Part shown: positions 24,240-32,430 of the stretch, piece by piece
Numbering within the stretch: position 1 is the stretch's first letter
How the letters are laid out: each line of letters opens with the position of its first letter
Source: an uncultured Oscillospiraceae bacterium
Lineage (GTDB): Bacteria > Bacillota > Clostridia > Oscillospirales > Oscillospiraceae
Reading direction: 5' to 3'
DNA: 64,000 nucleotides
Assembly: GCA_910584395.1 (NCBI GenBank)
Contig: CAJUAS010000003.1
Coordinates: forward strand, 10,310 to 74,309
The notes under the pieces: model-generated
The model's input: the letters and a program-made list of their open reading frames with translations, nothing else
Database searches by the model: none
Told to the model about the DNA's origin: nothing
Program-made: the position numbers and the translations under genes

Positions 24240-27168
24240 GGTTGTTTCTTGCCTCCATAGCAGCCATCAGGGAGCGGATACGAATCTTCACCGCGCCCAG
24301 ATTGCTGATGTCGTCGATCTTTAGCTGGGTGTAGAGCTTGCCGTTCTGCTCTAAAATAGTTCGCATCTCGTCGCCGGTGATGGCGTCGGTGCCGCAGCCG
24401 AAGGAGACCAGTTGGACAAGCTGCATATCCGGCTGTTCACACACATAGCGGGCGGCGTTATACATCCGGGCTTGGAAAGTCCACTGGTTGAGAACGGTGC
24501 GGGGCGCGTAGGGTTCGTGATAGGCCACCGCGTCCTCGGTGAGTAGAACGAAGCCGAAGGAGGTGATGAGGTCGTTGATGCCGTGGTTGATCTCCGGGTC
24601 GATGTGGTAGGGACGGCCCGCCACCACCAAAATAGGCTGGCCCTTGGCGCGGGCGTCGGCGATATACCGCGCGCCCTCGGCGCGAAGCTCCTCCTTGTAA
24701 ACGTCATAGGCCCGGTAAGCCGCCTTGGCGGCGGCAGCGGTTTCCCGAGAGGGAATAAAGAACGTCTCTTCCATGAATTTGGCCATGTGTTTTTCAAAGT
24801 CGTGGGGACGGTGAAGGCCCACATAGGGGTTCAGGTAGCGCACGTCCTTGAGACAGGGGATATTTGCGGCCAGCAGCTCGGGGTAATAGGCCACTACAGG
24901 GCAGTTGTAGTGGTTGTCACTGCTTTTCTCATCGAAGTTGTAGGACATACAGGGGTAGAAAATGGTGTCGATGCCCTGCTCCACTAACTTTTCCACGTGG
25001 CCGTGCATGAGCTTGGCGGGGTAACAGACAGTGTCGGAGGGGATGGTGTGCTGGCCAAAGAGGTAGAGCTTGCGGGAGGATTCAGGGGACAGCACCACTT
25101 CAAAGTTCAAGTGGGTGAAGAAGGTGAACCAGAAGGGGAGGTTTTCGTAGAAATTCAGCCCCATGGGGAAGCCGATCTTGCCCCTGCTGCCGTCCCCGAC
25201 GCCCTTGCCCTCCATGGCTCGGAGTTTTTCGTATTTGTAGTTCATCAGGTCGGGACGTTTGACCTTTTCCTGCCCCAGCGGACGGGAACAGCGGTTGCCT
25301 GAGATGAACTTCCGCCCGCCGTCAAAGGAGTTGACGGTGAGGGAACAGTGGTTGGTGCAAAGCCCGCAGGTGACGGGCTTGGCGGTGTGGGTGAATTTCT
25401 CCAGCGCAGAAGCGTCCAAAAGAGCGGACGCTTCCAGCTTGGCGTCCCGGGCGGCCAGAGCTGCTCCAAACGCGCCCATCAGGCCCGCGATGGTGGGGCG
25501 GGTCACGTTGCGGCCCAGTTCCTGCTCAAAGGCGCGCAAGACCGCGTCGTTGAGGAAGGTGCCGCCCTGAACCACGATATGCTTGCCCAGATCATCGGCC
25601 GAAACGGCGCGGATGACCTTGTAGATGGCGTTTTTCACGATGGAGATGGAAAGCCCCGCCGAGATATCCTCCACGCTGGCCCCGTCCTTCTGGGCCTGCT
25701 TCACGCTGGAGTTCATAAACACCGTGCAGCGCGACCCCAAATTTACCGGGTGCTGGGTCAAAAGCCCTAACTTGGAGAAGTCGGCGATGTTGTAGCCCAA
25801 GGCCTTGGCAAAGGTTTCAATAAAAGAGCCGCAGCCGGAGGAACAGGCCTCGTTGAGCATGATGGAGTCCACCGCGCCGCCGCGGATCTTAAAGCACTTC
25901 ATGTCCTGACCGCCGATGTCGATGATAAAATCCACGTCGGGGTTGAAGTGGGCGGCGGCGTTATAGTGGGCCACGGTCTCTACCAAGCCAAGGTCGCAGT
26001 GGAAGGCGTTTTTGATCAGATCCTCGCCGTATCCGGTGACCGCCGCGCCCCGGATCACGATGCGGTCGCCGCAGAGCTTGTAGATCTCCTTGAGCTGTTC
26101 CAGCACAATGGCCACAGGGTTGCCAAGATTGGAGTGATAGTAGGTATAAAGCATTCCGCCGTCCGGAGCGATGAGTACCATCTTTGTGGTGGTAGAACCG
26201 GCGTCGATACCTAAGTAAGCAGGCCCTTCGTAGGCCGCGGGGTCTACCTCCGGCGGATGGGAGGCGTTGTGGCGGGCGACAAATTCATCGTAGTCTGCCT
26301 GACTTGCAAACAGCGGGGGCATGGTGTCCACCACATTGGCGCTCTCCACCGATTCCTCCAGCTGTTTGAACACCTGATCGTAGGGCCGCTCGGGGTAATC
26401 CGAAGCGCACAGCGCCGCGCCGATGGCGGCAAAGCAGTCGCCGTCCTCGGGGAAGACAGCGTGGGCCTCGTCCAGCTTCAGGGTCACCACGAAACGCTCC
26501 CGCAAGCCCTTGAGAAAGTGGAGCGGGCCGCCCAGAAAGACGATCTTGCCCTTTAACTCCCGGCCTTGGGTCAGACCGCCCACGGTCTGATCCACTACGG
26601 CCTGAAAGATGGAAGCGGCCACGTCCTCCTTGCGGCCGCCCTGATTCAGAATGGGCTGGATATCGGTCTTTGCAAACACGCCGCAGCGGGAGGCGATGGG
26701 GTAGATTTTTTCGTGCTTGAGAGACAGCTCGTCTAATTCGCCCACGGTGACGTTCATCAGTGTGGCCATCTGGTCGATGAAAGCGCCCGTGCCGCCGGCA
26801 CAGGAGCCGTTCATCCGCTCCTCCAGGGCGCCGCCGAAGAAGATGATCTTGGCGTCCTCGCCGCCCAGTTCGATGACAGCATCCGTGTCGGGGATAAAGG
26901 TGTTGACGGCAGCGGCGGTGGCGTAGACCTCCTGAACGAAGTCTAAATTACAGGCCTTTGCAACGCCGAGACCCGCCGAACCGGTGATGACCAGCCGGAC
27001 ATCTTGACCCTCCAGCATTTCCTGAATGCCGTGCAGCGTCTCGCAGGCCCGCTCGCGGGCCTTGGAATAGTGCCGCTCATAGGAGCGGAAGAGAAGGTTG
27101 TTTTGTTCGTCCAGCACCACGACTTTGACGGTGGTGGAGCCGATGTCGATTCCGATCCGTAAGCTCAT
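24232..27168 (-). CDS. Tandem BadF/HgdC-type ATPase (2-hydroxyacyl-CoA dehydratase activator-like) with DUF2229 region
   Basis: A 978-residue protein with two acetate/sugar kinase/Hsc70-fold ATPase domains. The first starts GIDIGSTTVKVVV (6-18), with LGGEDAKIIFF and cysteines 123 (NGSCAGGTG) and 162 (SRCGVF). The second starts LGIDAGSTTTKMVLI (319-333), with IDIGGQDMKCF, Cys442/446 (NEACSSGCGSF) and SRCTVFMNSS. In HgdC activators the two equivalent cysteines of each monomer hold a bridging [4Fe-4S] cluster. A Cys-rich segment (TCGLCTNHCSLTV) and the DUF2229-type region (GFPMGLNFYENLPFW; VCYPAKLMHGHVEKL; FYPCMSYNFDE) follow. It is probably an ATP-driven electron donor to the 434-aa partner. 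A SigA promoter precedes it. Confidence 0.88.
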   Translation of the reverse strand: MSLRIGIDIGSTTVKVVVLDEQNNLLFRSYERHYSKARERACETLHGIQEMLEGQDVRLVITGSAGLGVAKACNLDFVQEVYATAAAVNTFIPDTDAVIELGGEDAKIIFFGGALEERMNGSCAGGTGAFIDQMATLMNVTVGELDELSLKHEKIYPIASRCGVFAKTDIQPILNQGGRKEDVAASIFQAVVDQTVGGLTQGRELKGKIVFLGGPLHFLKGLRERFVVTLKLDEAHAVFPEDGDCFAAIGAALCASDYPERPYDQVFKQLEESVESANVVDTMPPLFASQADYDEFVARHNASHPPEVDPAAYEGPAYLGIDAGSTTTKMVLIAPDGGMLYTYYHSNLGNPVAIVLEQLKEIYKLCGDRIVIRGAAVTGYGEDLIKNAFHCDLGLVETVAHYNAAAHFNPDVDFIIDIGGQDMKCFKIRGGAVDSIMLNEACSSGCGSFIETFAKALGYNIADFSKLGLLTQHPVNLGSRCTVFMNSSVKQAQKDGASVEDISAGLSISIVKNAIYKVIRAVSADDLGKHIVVQGGTFLNDAVLRAFEQELGRNVTRPTIAGLMGAFGAALAARDAKLEASALLDASALEKFTHTAKPVTCGLCTNHCSLTVNSFDGGRKFISGNRCSRPLGQEKVKRPDLMNYKYEKLRAMEGKGVGDGSRGKIGFPMGLNFYENLPFWFTFFTHLNFEVVLSPESSRKLYLFGQHTIPSDTVCYPAKLMHGHVEKLVEQGIDTIFYPCMSYNFDEKSSDNHYNCPVVAYYPELLAANIPCLKDVRYLNPYVGLHRPHDFEKHMAKFMEETFFIPSRETAAAAKAAYRAYDVYKEELRAEGARYIADARAKGQPILVVAGRPYHIDPEINHGINDLITSFGFVLLTEDAVAYHEPYAPRTVLNQWTFQARMYNAARYVCEQPDMQLVQLVSFGCGTDAITGDEMRTILEQNGKLYTQLKIDDISNLGAVKIRIRSLMAAMEARNNHG

Positions 27169-27198
27169 AGTTTCACCTCTTAAAAAACGTACTTATAC

Positions 27199-27227
27199 AT
27201 TATATAAGATTTCGACAAGTTTTACAA
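27199..27227 (-). promoter_or_regulatory. SigA-type promoter of the activase operon
   Basis: Minus strand: TTGTAA (27222-27227), a 17-bp spacer and TATAAT (27199-27204), 31 bases before the ATG; AGAGGTG serves as Shine-Dalgarno. Confidence 0.7.
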
Positions 27228-27324
27228 CCACAATTTCGCCGGAAATGGGTGGGAGAAGGATTGTTTACAGAAAGGTCAAAGTTATGGAAAGGACGCCCAA
27301 ATTTTTTTGATTTTGCCCTTGACT

Positions 27325-27354
27325 TTGACGTTACGTCATAGTGTATGGTATGAT
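27325..27354 (+). promoter_or_regulatory. merR-type promoter with palindromic operator
   Basis: TTGACG (27325-27330), an 18-bp spacer and TATGAT (27349-27354). The palindrome TGACGTTACGTCA (27326-27338) overlaps the -35 element and spacer, the place where MerR-family activators of the TipA/Mta group bind. Autoregulation by the gene behind it is likely. Confidence 0.7.
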
Positions 27355-27373
27355 GCAGAAAGGAGGTGAGCAC

Positions 27374-28099
27374 ATGAAAGCCATCCATGAGGTGTGCGAA
27401 GCCACGGGGTTGACGCCGAGAACCCTGCACCATTACGACGCCATTGGGCTTTTGAAGCCTACGGCGGTGACTGAGGCGGGCTACCGGCTTTACGACGACG
27501 CGGCACTCGGGAGATTGCAGAATATTCTCCTGTTTCGGGAGTTGGAATTTCCGCTAAAAGATATCAAAACCATTTTAAACGACCCGAATTTTGACCAACA
27601 AGAGGCGCTGGGCCAGCAGGTCAAGCTGTTGGAACTGCGGATCAAACATCTGCAACGGCTGATAGAGTTGGCAAAAACGACACAAAAAGGAGGAAACGAT
27701 ATGAGTTTTCAAGCATTTGACTCCACGGAGATTGACCAATATGCCAAAGAGGTCAAGGAACGCTGGGGCGGCACGGCGGCTTACGCCGAGAGCCGGGAGA
27801 AACTCAAGGACAAGACGAAAGAGGAAGTGGACGCCATGGGCGGGGAGCTGATGGACATTTTTGTCCGCCTTGGGCGGCTGCAGGGGCAGGAGGCAGACAG
27901 CCCGGAAGTCCAAGCCCTGATCACAGAGCTTCAAGCCTTTATCAGCGCCCACTATTACCACTGTACCGACGAAATTTTGGCGGGGCTGGGCGAGATGTAT
28001 GTGGCCGACGAGCGAATGAGGACCAACATTGACCGCTCCGGCGGCGAAGGGACAGCCGCCTTTGCGGCTCGGGCCATTCAGGAACATATCAAGAAGTAA
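27374..28099 (+). CDS. MerR family transcriptional regulator with TipAS ligand domain
   Basis: A 241-residue regulator. The N-terminal MerR helix-turn-helix (HEVCEATGLTPRTLHHYDAI; EAGYRLYDDAALGRLQNILL) is followed by a coiled-coil dimer helix (QVKLLELRIKHLQRLIELAK) and a C-terminal TipAS-like antibiotic-recognition domain (YAKEVKERWGGTAAYAESRE; ELMDIFVRLGRLQ; DERMRTNIDRSGGEGTAAFA). Proteins of this kind sense bulky antibiotics and activate efflux or sequestration genes. AAAGGAGGTGAG precedes ATG 27374. No obvious target other than its own promoter lies adjacent. Confidence 0.92.
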   Translation: MKAIHEVCEATGLTPRTLHHYDAIGLLKPTAVTEAGYRLYDDAALGRLQNILLFRELEFPLKDIKTILNDPNFDQQEALGQQVKLLELRIKHLQRLIELAKTTQKGGNDMSFQAFDSTEIDQYAKEVKERWGGTAAYAESREKLKDKTKEEVDAMGGELMDIFVRLGRLQGQEADSPEVQALITELQAFISAHYYHCTDEILAGLGEMYVADERMRTNIDRSGGEGTAAFAARAIQEHIKK

Positions 28100-28113
28100 G
28101 GAATGCAGACAGT

Positions 28114-28143
28114 GCGCCGCGCCACAAAATTGTGGCGCGGCGC
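28114..28143 (+). terminator. Long GC-rich hairpin after the MerR gene
   Basis: A 13-bp perfect stem GCGCCGCGCCACA (28114-28126 with 28131-28143) begins 15 bases after the stop codon. The following T run is poor (GTTTGATT), so termination efficiency is uncertain. Confidence 0.65.
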
Positions 28144-28180
28144 GTTTGATTAAAACTCCATTAAAAAACCACCTAACTAC

Positions 28181-28211
28181 TTGACGTGCAATATTATACA
28201 AGATATAATAT
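28181..28211 (+). promoter_or_regulatory. Promoter and likely operator of the padR operon
   Basis: TTGACG (28181-28186), a 17-bp spacer and TATAAT (28204-28209). An inverted repeat ATATTAT (28191-28197) and ATAATAT (28205-28211) with a 7-base centre spans the spacer and -10, the usual place for PadR autorepression. Confidence 0.65.
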
Positions 28212-28241
28212 CGCCAGTTTGATAGTAAGGAGGCGGAAACG

Positions 28242-28574
28242 GTGGTATTTTCTGTGGCGTCACCGTTGCTGGACGGCTGTGTGCTGGCGCTGATCGATCA
28301 GGGTGACACCTACGGCTACGCGCTGACTCAGGGCATCCAGCAGTGGCTGGAAATCTCCGAATCCACACTGTATCCTATTTTGCGAAGGCTTCAGCAGCAG
28401 GGGGCTTTGCAGACCTATGACAAGCCCTTTCAGGGCCGCAACCGGCGGTACTACGCCATTACGCCGGTGGGGAAGGTGCTGTTGAAAGCATATCGGGACG
28501 AGTGGTACAGCTACCGGGAAAAGGTAGAAGCACTGTTATTCGCAGCGGAAGGAGAGACGAACCATGAGCAATGA
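28242..28574 (+). CDS. PadR family transcriptional regulator
   Basis: A 110-residue winged-helix repressor of the PadR family: LLDGCVLALIDQGDTYGYAL; SESTLYPILRRLQQQGALQT (recognition helix); RNRRYYAITPVGKVLL (wing). It is the short PadR-s2-like type with a C-terminal dimer helix. GTG 28242 has AAGGAGGCGG upstream. The stop lies 11 bases inside the next gene, so the two are coupled. PadR genes of this kind commonly regulate the DUF1700/DUF4097 protein encoded behind them in response to envelope stress. Confidence 0.92.
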   Translation: MVFSVASPLLDGCVLALIDQGDTYGYALTQGIQQWLEISESTLYPILRRLQQQGALQTYDKPFQGRNRRYYAITPVGKVLLKAYRDEWYSYREKVEALLFAAEGETNHEQ

Positions 28575-29739
28575 GGAATTTCTGCGGCGGCTGGAAGGGG
28601 CGCTGAAAAACCGCGTCCCCCAAGAGGACGTGGACGACGCCATGAACTACCACCGGGAATATTTTGCCGAGGCGGGGGAGAACGCCGCGGAGGAGCTGCC
28701 CGCGCCGGAGGCGGTGGCGGAGCAGATCATCCGGGAGCGGGCGGAATACCTTCGCAAGCGGCAGTTTAAGTGGGCCAGACCCGCCGTTGTCGCCGCGCTG
28801 TGTATCGGTCTGGTGGTGACGGTGGCGGTGAGCTGGGGTGCAAAGCACTTCTTCCGTGATCTGTGGGGGCGCGCCGTGCGGCCGGATACTCCGTTCGCAG
28901 TTGCTGAACAGGACGTGGTCTCTCAAGTGACGGAAGGGACGTATGCGGGAACGGGTTTTGTGACCACAGAAACGGGAAGCCGGGTCTATGTGTCCGGGAC
29001 AATGGCCGCCTTTGAATCCATCGTGATCGAGGGCGTGTCCGACAATGTGACCATCACCGCTGCGGGAGAGGAGTTTCGGCTGGATATTGATCACGACAAG
29101 AAGGAAAACATGGACTGCAATGTGCTGGACGGTACACTCTACATCTCCGGTGATCTGGACGGGATGTTCAACATGGGCTATGAGCCGGGGAATATCACTA
29201 TTACTGTGCCCCAAGACATAAGCTGGCGGTCTATGGTGCGGGTGGACACCGACATGGGGAATATCTATCTGGAGAATATCGACGCCGGGGAAGTGGAGCT
29301 GGACACCGACACGGGCAACATCACCGTTTCCAACGGACACTTCAACAATCTGGACTGTGACAGCGATTTGGGAGATGTGACCGTGACCTCGGTGGAGGCC
29401 GATTCCCTGAAGTGCTGCTGCGACTGCGGTCAGGTAAACGCGATAGAGTTTGTCGCCAATGAGACTGATCTGGAGTCCAACCTTGGCAGCGTCACCGCCA
29501 TCGCAGTGGGTGCGCGGAGCGACTACTCTCTGGAGTTGGAGGTAGATCTGGGAGAGGTGAAGGTGGACGGGCAAAAGGTGTCCAGCCCCTATGAAACCTA
29601 TGGGAAAAGCTATGTTTTGAAGGCCAAGGCCGACGTGGGCAGCGTGACGCTGGATTTCACCGAGGCATCATCCGTTCCCTCGCTCCCTGACCCGCCCAGC
29701 CTGCCTGATCCGCCGGAGCTTGCTGAAGTTTTTCATTAA
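28564..29739 (+). CDS. Membrane protein with DUF1700-like N-terminus and DUF4097 beta-helix
   Basis: A 391-residue protein. Residues 1-65 form a DUF1700-type helical domain (MSNEEFLRRLEGALKNRVP; YHREYFAEAGENAAEELPAP), followed by one membrane helix (ARPAVVAALCIGLVVTVAVS). The remainder is an extracellular right-handed beta-helix of DUF4097 type with repeating DxGNI units (RVDTDMGNIYLENIDAG; ELDTDTGNITVSNG; CDSDLGDVTVTS; ESNLGSVTAIAV; VDLGEVKVDG). It ends in a Pro-rich SLPDPP repeat. It is a probable surface or envelope-stress protein; the ligand is unknown. The cluster KCCCDCG within the helix is unusual. Confidence 0.85.
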   Translation: MSNEEFLRRLEGALKNRVPQEDVDDAMNYHREYFAEAGENAAEELPAPEAVAEQIIRERAEYLRKRQFKWARPAVVAALCIGLVVTVAVSWGAKHFFRDLWGRAVRPDTPFAVAEQDVVSQVTEGTYAGTGFVTTETGSRVYVSGTMAAFESIVIEGVSDNVTITAAGEEFRLDIDHDKKENMDCNVLDGTLYISGDLDGMFNMGYEPGNITITVPQDISWRSMVRVDTDMGNIYLENIDAGEVELDTDTGNITVSNGHFNNLDCDSDLGDVTVTSVEADSLKCCCDCGQVNAIEFVANETDLESNLGSVTAIAVGARSDYSLELEVDLGEVKVDGQKVSSPYETYGKSYVLKAKADVGSVTLDFTEASSVPSLPDPPSLPDPPELAEVFH

Positions 29740-29750
29740 CATGAAACAGC

Positions 29751-29787
29751 AAAACGCCGAAGGCCGTCAAGACCTTCGGCGTTTTCT
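29751..29787 (+). terminator. Intrinsic terminator of the padR operon
   Basis: A 13-bp stem AAAACGCCGAAGG (29751-29763 with 29773-29785) begins 11 bases after the stop and ends in TTTT. Confidence 0.88.
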
Positions 29788-29815
29788 TGCCTTTTTCGGG
29801 GAAGTGTGGTAAACT
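29787..29815 (+). promoter_or_regulatory. Probable SigA promoter of the radical SAM pair
   Basis: TTGCCT (29787-29792), a 17-bp spacer and TAAACT (29810-29815), directly behind the preceding terminator. Confidence 0.55.
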
Positions 29816-29851
29816 GACAAATAATTATGCTTGTTGACTCAGGAGGCTGTT

Positions 29852-31684
29852 ATGACAAAGGAATTGGAACGCATCCTGCCGTTGGTACAAAAGCCCGCCC
29901 GGTATACAGGCGGGGAGTACCGGGCGGTGGTAAAGGATAAAGAGACCGTGGATTTTCGCTTTGCCCTGTGTTTCCCTGATACATATGAGATCGGTATGTC
30001 CAATCTGGGGGTGCGTATCCTTTATGGGGTGATGAACCGCATGGAGGGGGTGTGGTGCGAGCGTGCTTTTGCCCCTTGGGGAGACATGGAGGAGCAGATG
30101 CGCGCCCACAATATCCCGCTGTGGGGCTTGGAGAGCGGAGACCCCTTACAGGAGTTCGACATCATCGGCTTTTCTCTGGGCTACGAGATGGCGTATACCA
30201 ACGTCCTCAACATGATGGATCTGGCCGGGCTGGAGGTGCGGCGGGAAAACCGGCTGGACACATGGCCGCTGATCGTGGCAGGGGGGACGTGCTGCTACAA
30301 TCCCGAACCGCTGGCCGATTTTGTAGACGTGTTCTCTCTGGGCGAAGGGGAGGACGTGACGGTGGAGATGATCAACGTCTGCCGCCGGGGCAAGAAAGAG
30401 AATTGGAGCAAAAACCGCCTGTTGCAAGAGCTTTCCAAAGTGCCGGGGCTGTATATCCCAAGCATGGTGGATGTTACCTACGGTGAGGACGGCACTATTG
30501 CGGCGCTTACTCCGTCTGAAGGGGTGGAGCTTCCCATCCTCAAGCGAGTGGTCAGCGACATGAACACCTCCTACTTTCCCACCGACACCATTGTCCCCTC
30601 CACCGAGGTGGTTCACGACCGGGTGACTCTGGAGCTGTTTCGCGGGTGCATCCGGGGCTGCCGGTTCTGTCAGGCGGGGTACGCCTACCGCCCGGTGCGG
30701 GCCAAAGACCCCAAGGTGGCGCTGGAGCAGGGGATCGCGGCGTGCAAGGACTCGGGATATCAGGAGATGACCCTTTCCAGCTTGTCCACCAGCGACTACC
30801 GGCCTCTGGTAGAGCTGTGCGATGGGCTGCTGGACTACTGCAAGCCCCGGGACATCGGCCTTTCTCTGCCGTCCCTGCGGGCGGACAACTTCTCCATGAG
30901 CCTGATGCAGCGGATGCAGGAGGTGCGGAAAAGCGGCCTGACCTTTGCCCCTGAGGCGGGGACTCAGCGGCTGCGGGACGCCATCAACAAGAACGTCACC
31001 GAGGAGGATCTGATGCAGTCCTGCCGCACGGCCTTTTCCGGCGGTTGGACAAGCGTGAAGCTCTACTTTATGCTGGGGCTGCCCACCGAGACCGACGAGG
31101 ATGTGCTGGGGATCGCCGAGCTTGCTAAAAAGGTGGTGCAGTGCGGCAAGGCCTATGCCGCCAATCCCCGCCGCGTTCATGTGACTGTATCCACCGCTTG
31201 CTTTGTTCCCAAGCCCCATACGGCTTTCCAGTGGGAAGCGCAGGTGGATATGGACGAGTATATGCGCCGGGTGACCCTTCTGCGGGAAAATATGCGTGAC
31301 CGCAGCATCTCCTATAACTGGCACGATCCGGACACCAGCTTTTTGGAGGCGGTGTTTTCCCGGGGCGACCGACGGCTGGGAAGAGCCATTGAAGAGGCGT
31401 GGCGCAGGGGAGCAAAATTTGACTCATGGAGCGAGTACTTTGACCTGAACCGTTGGCTGGAGACCTTCCAAGACTGCGGCATTGATCCCCATTTCTACGC
31501 CAACCGGGTACGCAAGGATGACGAGGCGTTTCCGTGGGAGGTCACGTCCACCGGCGTGACCAGAGCCTTTTTGGCGCGGGAGCGCAAACAGGCCTACGCG
31601 GCGGTGATCACGCCCGACTGCCGCCATCAGTGCTCCGGGTGCGGCGCGAACCGTTTTTGCAAGGGAGGGGTCTGCGATGCCTAA
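29852..31684 (+). CDS. TIGR03960-type B12-binding radical SAM protein
   Basis: A 610-residue protein. An N-terminal cobalamin-binding-like domain (FALCFPDTYEIGMSNLGVRI; FDIIGFSLGYEMAYTNVLNM) is followed by a radical SAM core with CxxxCxxC at Cys266, 270 and 273 (FRGCIRGCRFCQAGY) and LTFAPEAGTQRLRDAINKN. The C-terminus is Cys-rich (CRHQCSGCGANRFCKGGVC), possibly binding a second cluster. ATG 29852 is chosen for its AGGAGG Shine-Dalgarno. The family is always paired with a DUF2344 (TIGR03936) protein, as here; the substrate modified is not established to my knowledge. Confidence 0.92.
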   Translation: MTKELERILPLVQKPARYTGGEYRAVVKDKETVDFRFALCFPDTYEIGMSNLGVRILYGVMNRMEGVWCERAFAPWGDMEEQMRAHNIPLWGLESGDPLQEFDIIGFSLGYEMAYTNVLNMMDLAGLEVRRENRLDTWPLIVAGGTCCYNPEPLADFVDVFSLGEGEDVTVEMINVCRRGKKENWSKNRLLQELSKVPGLYIPSMVDVTYGEDGTIAALTPSEGVELPILKRVVSDMNTSYFPTDTIVPSTEVVHDRVTLELFRGCIRGCRFCQAGYAYRPVRAKDPKVALEQGIAACKDSGYQEMTLSSLSTSDYRPLVELCDGLLDYCKPRDIGLSLPSLRADNFSMSLMQRMQEVRKSGLTFAPEAGTQRLRDAINKNVTEEDLMQSCRTAFSGGWTSVKLYFMLGLPTETDEDVLGIAELAKKVVQCGKAYAANPRRVHVTVSTACFVPKPHTAFQWEAQVDMDEYMRRVTLLRENMRDRSISYNWHDPDTSFLEAVFSRGDRRLGRAIEEAWRRGAKFDSWSEYFDLNRWLETFQDCGIDPHFYANRVRKDDEAFPWEVTSTGVTRAFLARERKQAYAAVITPDCRHQCSGCGANRFCKGGVCDA

Positions 31685-32345
31685 GGATCGGCTGTTGTTT
31701 GAAAAGACCGGGCGGGCGCGCTACATTTCCCATCTGGATCTGATGAGAACCTTCCAGCGGGCATTTCTGCGCGCCGACATTCCCATCAAGCACACCGAGG
31801 GCTTTAACCCTCATCCGTTTATCTCCATTGCGCTGCCACTGTCTCTGGGATTTTCCAGCGCGTGCGAGATCTTGGAGTTTGGCCTGTTGGAAGGGACAAA
31901 CCACGCGGATGTGCCCGCCAAGCTCAACGCCGTGCTGCCCGAGGGCGTGGTAGCGCGGGCGTGTTATCCCGGAGAGCGGTCTTTGAAAGAACTGGCGGCG
32001 TTGGAGTATGCGATCCACTTGGAATTCGACAGTGATCCACAGGGGCTGATCGCAGCTTGGAGCTCTGCCATGAGCCGGGAAAGCTGGGTTATCGAAAAGA
32101 AGTCGAAGAAGGCCAAGAGCGGAACGACCACTCTGGACATCGCGCCTCTTATCAAGGGATTTAACTTTACAGAGGTTGAAAACAATGGAATTGAACTGAC
32201 GTGTACAGTGTCGGCACAGAATCCGGGGTTGAATCCAAATGTAATGGTAAATGCCCTGACAGAGGAGTTCCCAGAATGGAAGCTGTCTTTTGTGACCTAC
32301 CACCGTGGGAGAGCTTTGGACAAGGACGGAAAAGAATTCCGTTAA
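31677..32345 (+). CDS. TIGR03936/DUF2344 radical SAM-associated protein
   Basis: A 222-residue protein: DRLLFEKTGRARYISHLDLM; RTFQRAFLRADIPIKHTEGF; NPHPFISIALPLSLGFSSAC, the family signature. A more variable C-terminal half ends in LSFVTYHRGRALDKDG. In many bacteria this sequence is fused to the end of the TIGR03960 protein; here it is separate and overlaps it by eight bases (AAGGGAGGGG Shine-Dalgarno inside the upstream gene). It is thought to act with the radical SAM partner, perhaps in substrate binding. Confidence 0.92.
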   Translation: MPKDRLLFEKTGRARYISHLDLMRTFQRAFLRADIPIKHTEGFNPHPFISIALPLSLGFSSACEILEFGLLEGTNHADVPAKLNAVLPEGVVARACYPGERSLKELAALEYAIHLEFDSDPQGLIAAWSSAMSRESWVIEKKSKKAKSGTTTLDIAPLIKGFNFTEVENNGIELTCTVSAQNPGLNPNVMVNALTEEFPEWKLSFVTYHRGRALDKDGKEFR

Positions 32346-32351
32346 GAAAGT

Positions 32352-32392
32352 TTGTTAAAAAGTTTGACAAGTTTTGCGCTGTGAAGTACACT
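32352..32392 (+). promoter_or_regulatory. rex promoter with possible Rex operator
   Basis: TTGACA (32364-32369), a 17-bp spacer and TACACT (32387-32392). The -35 box lies in the right half of TTGTTAA-N5-TTGACAA (32352-32370), close to the clostridial Rex site TTGTTAANNNNTTAACAA but with one extra central base and one mismatch. Autoregulation is possible. Confidence 0.5.
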
Positions 32393-32430
32393 AAAATAGA
32401 AGCAAGAGAAAATCAAAGGGTGTGTCCGTG

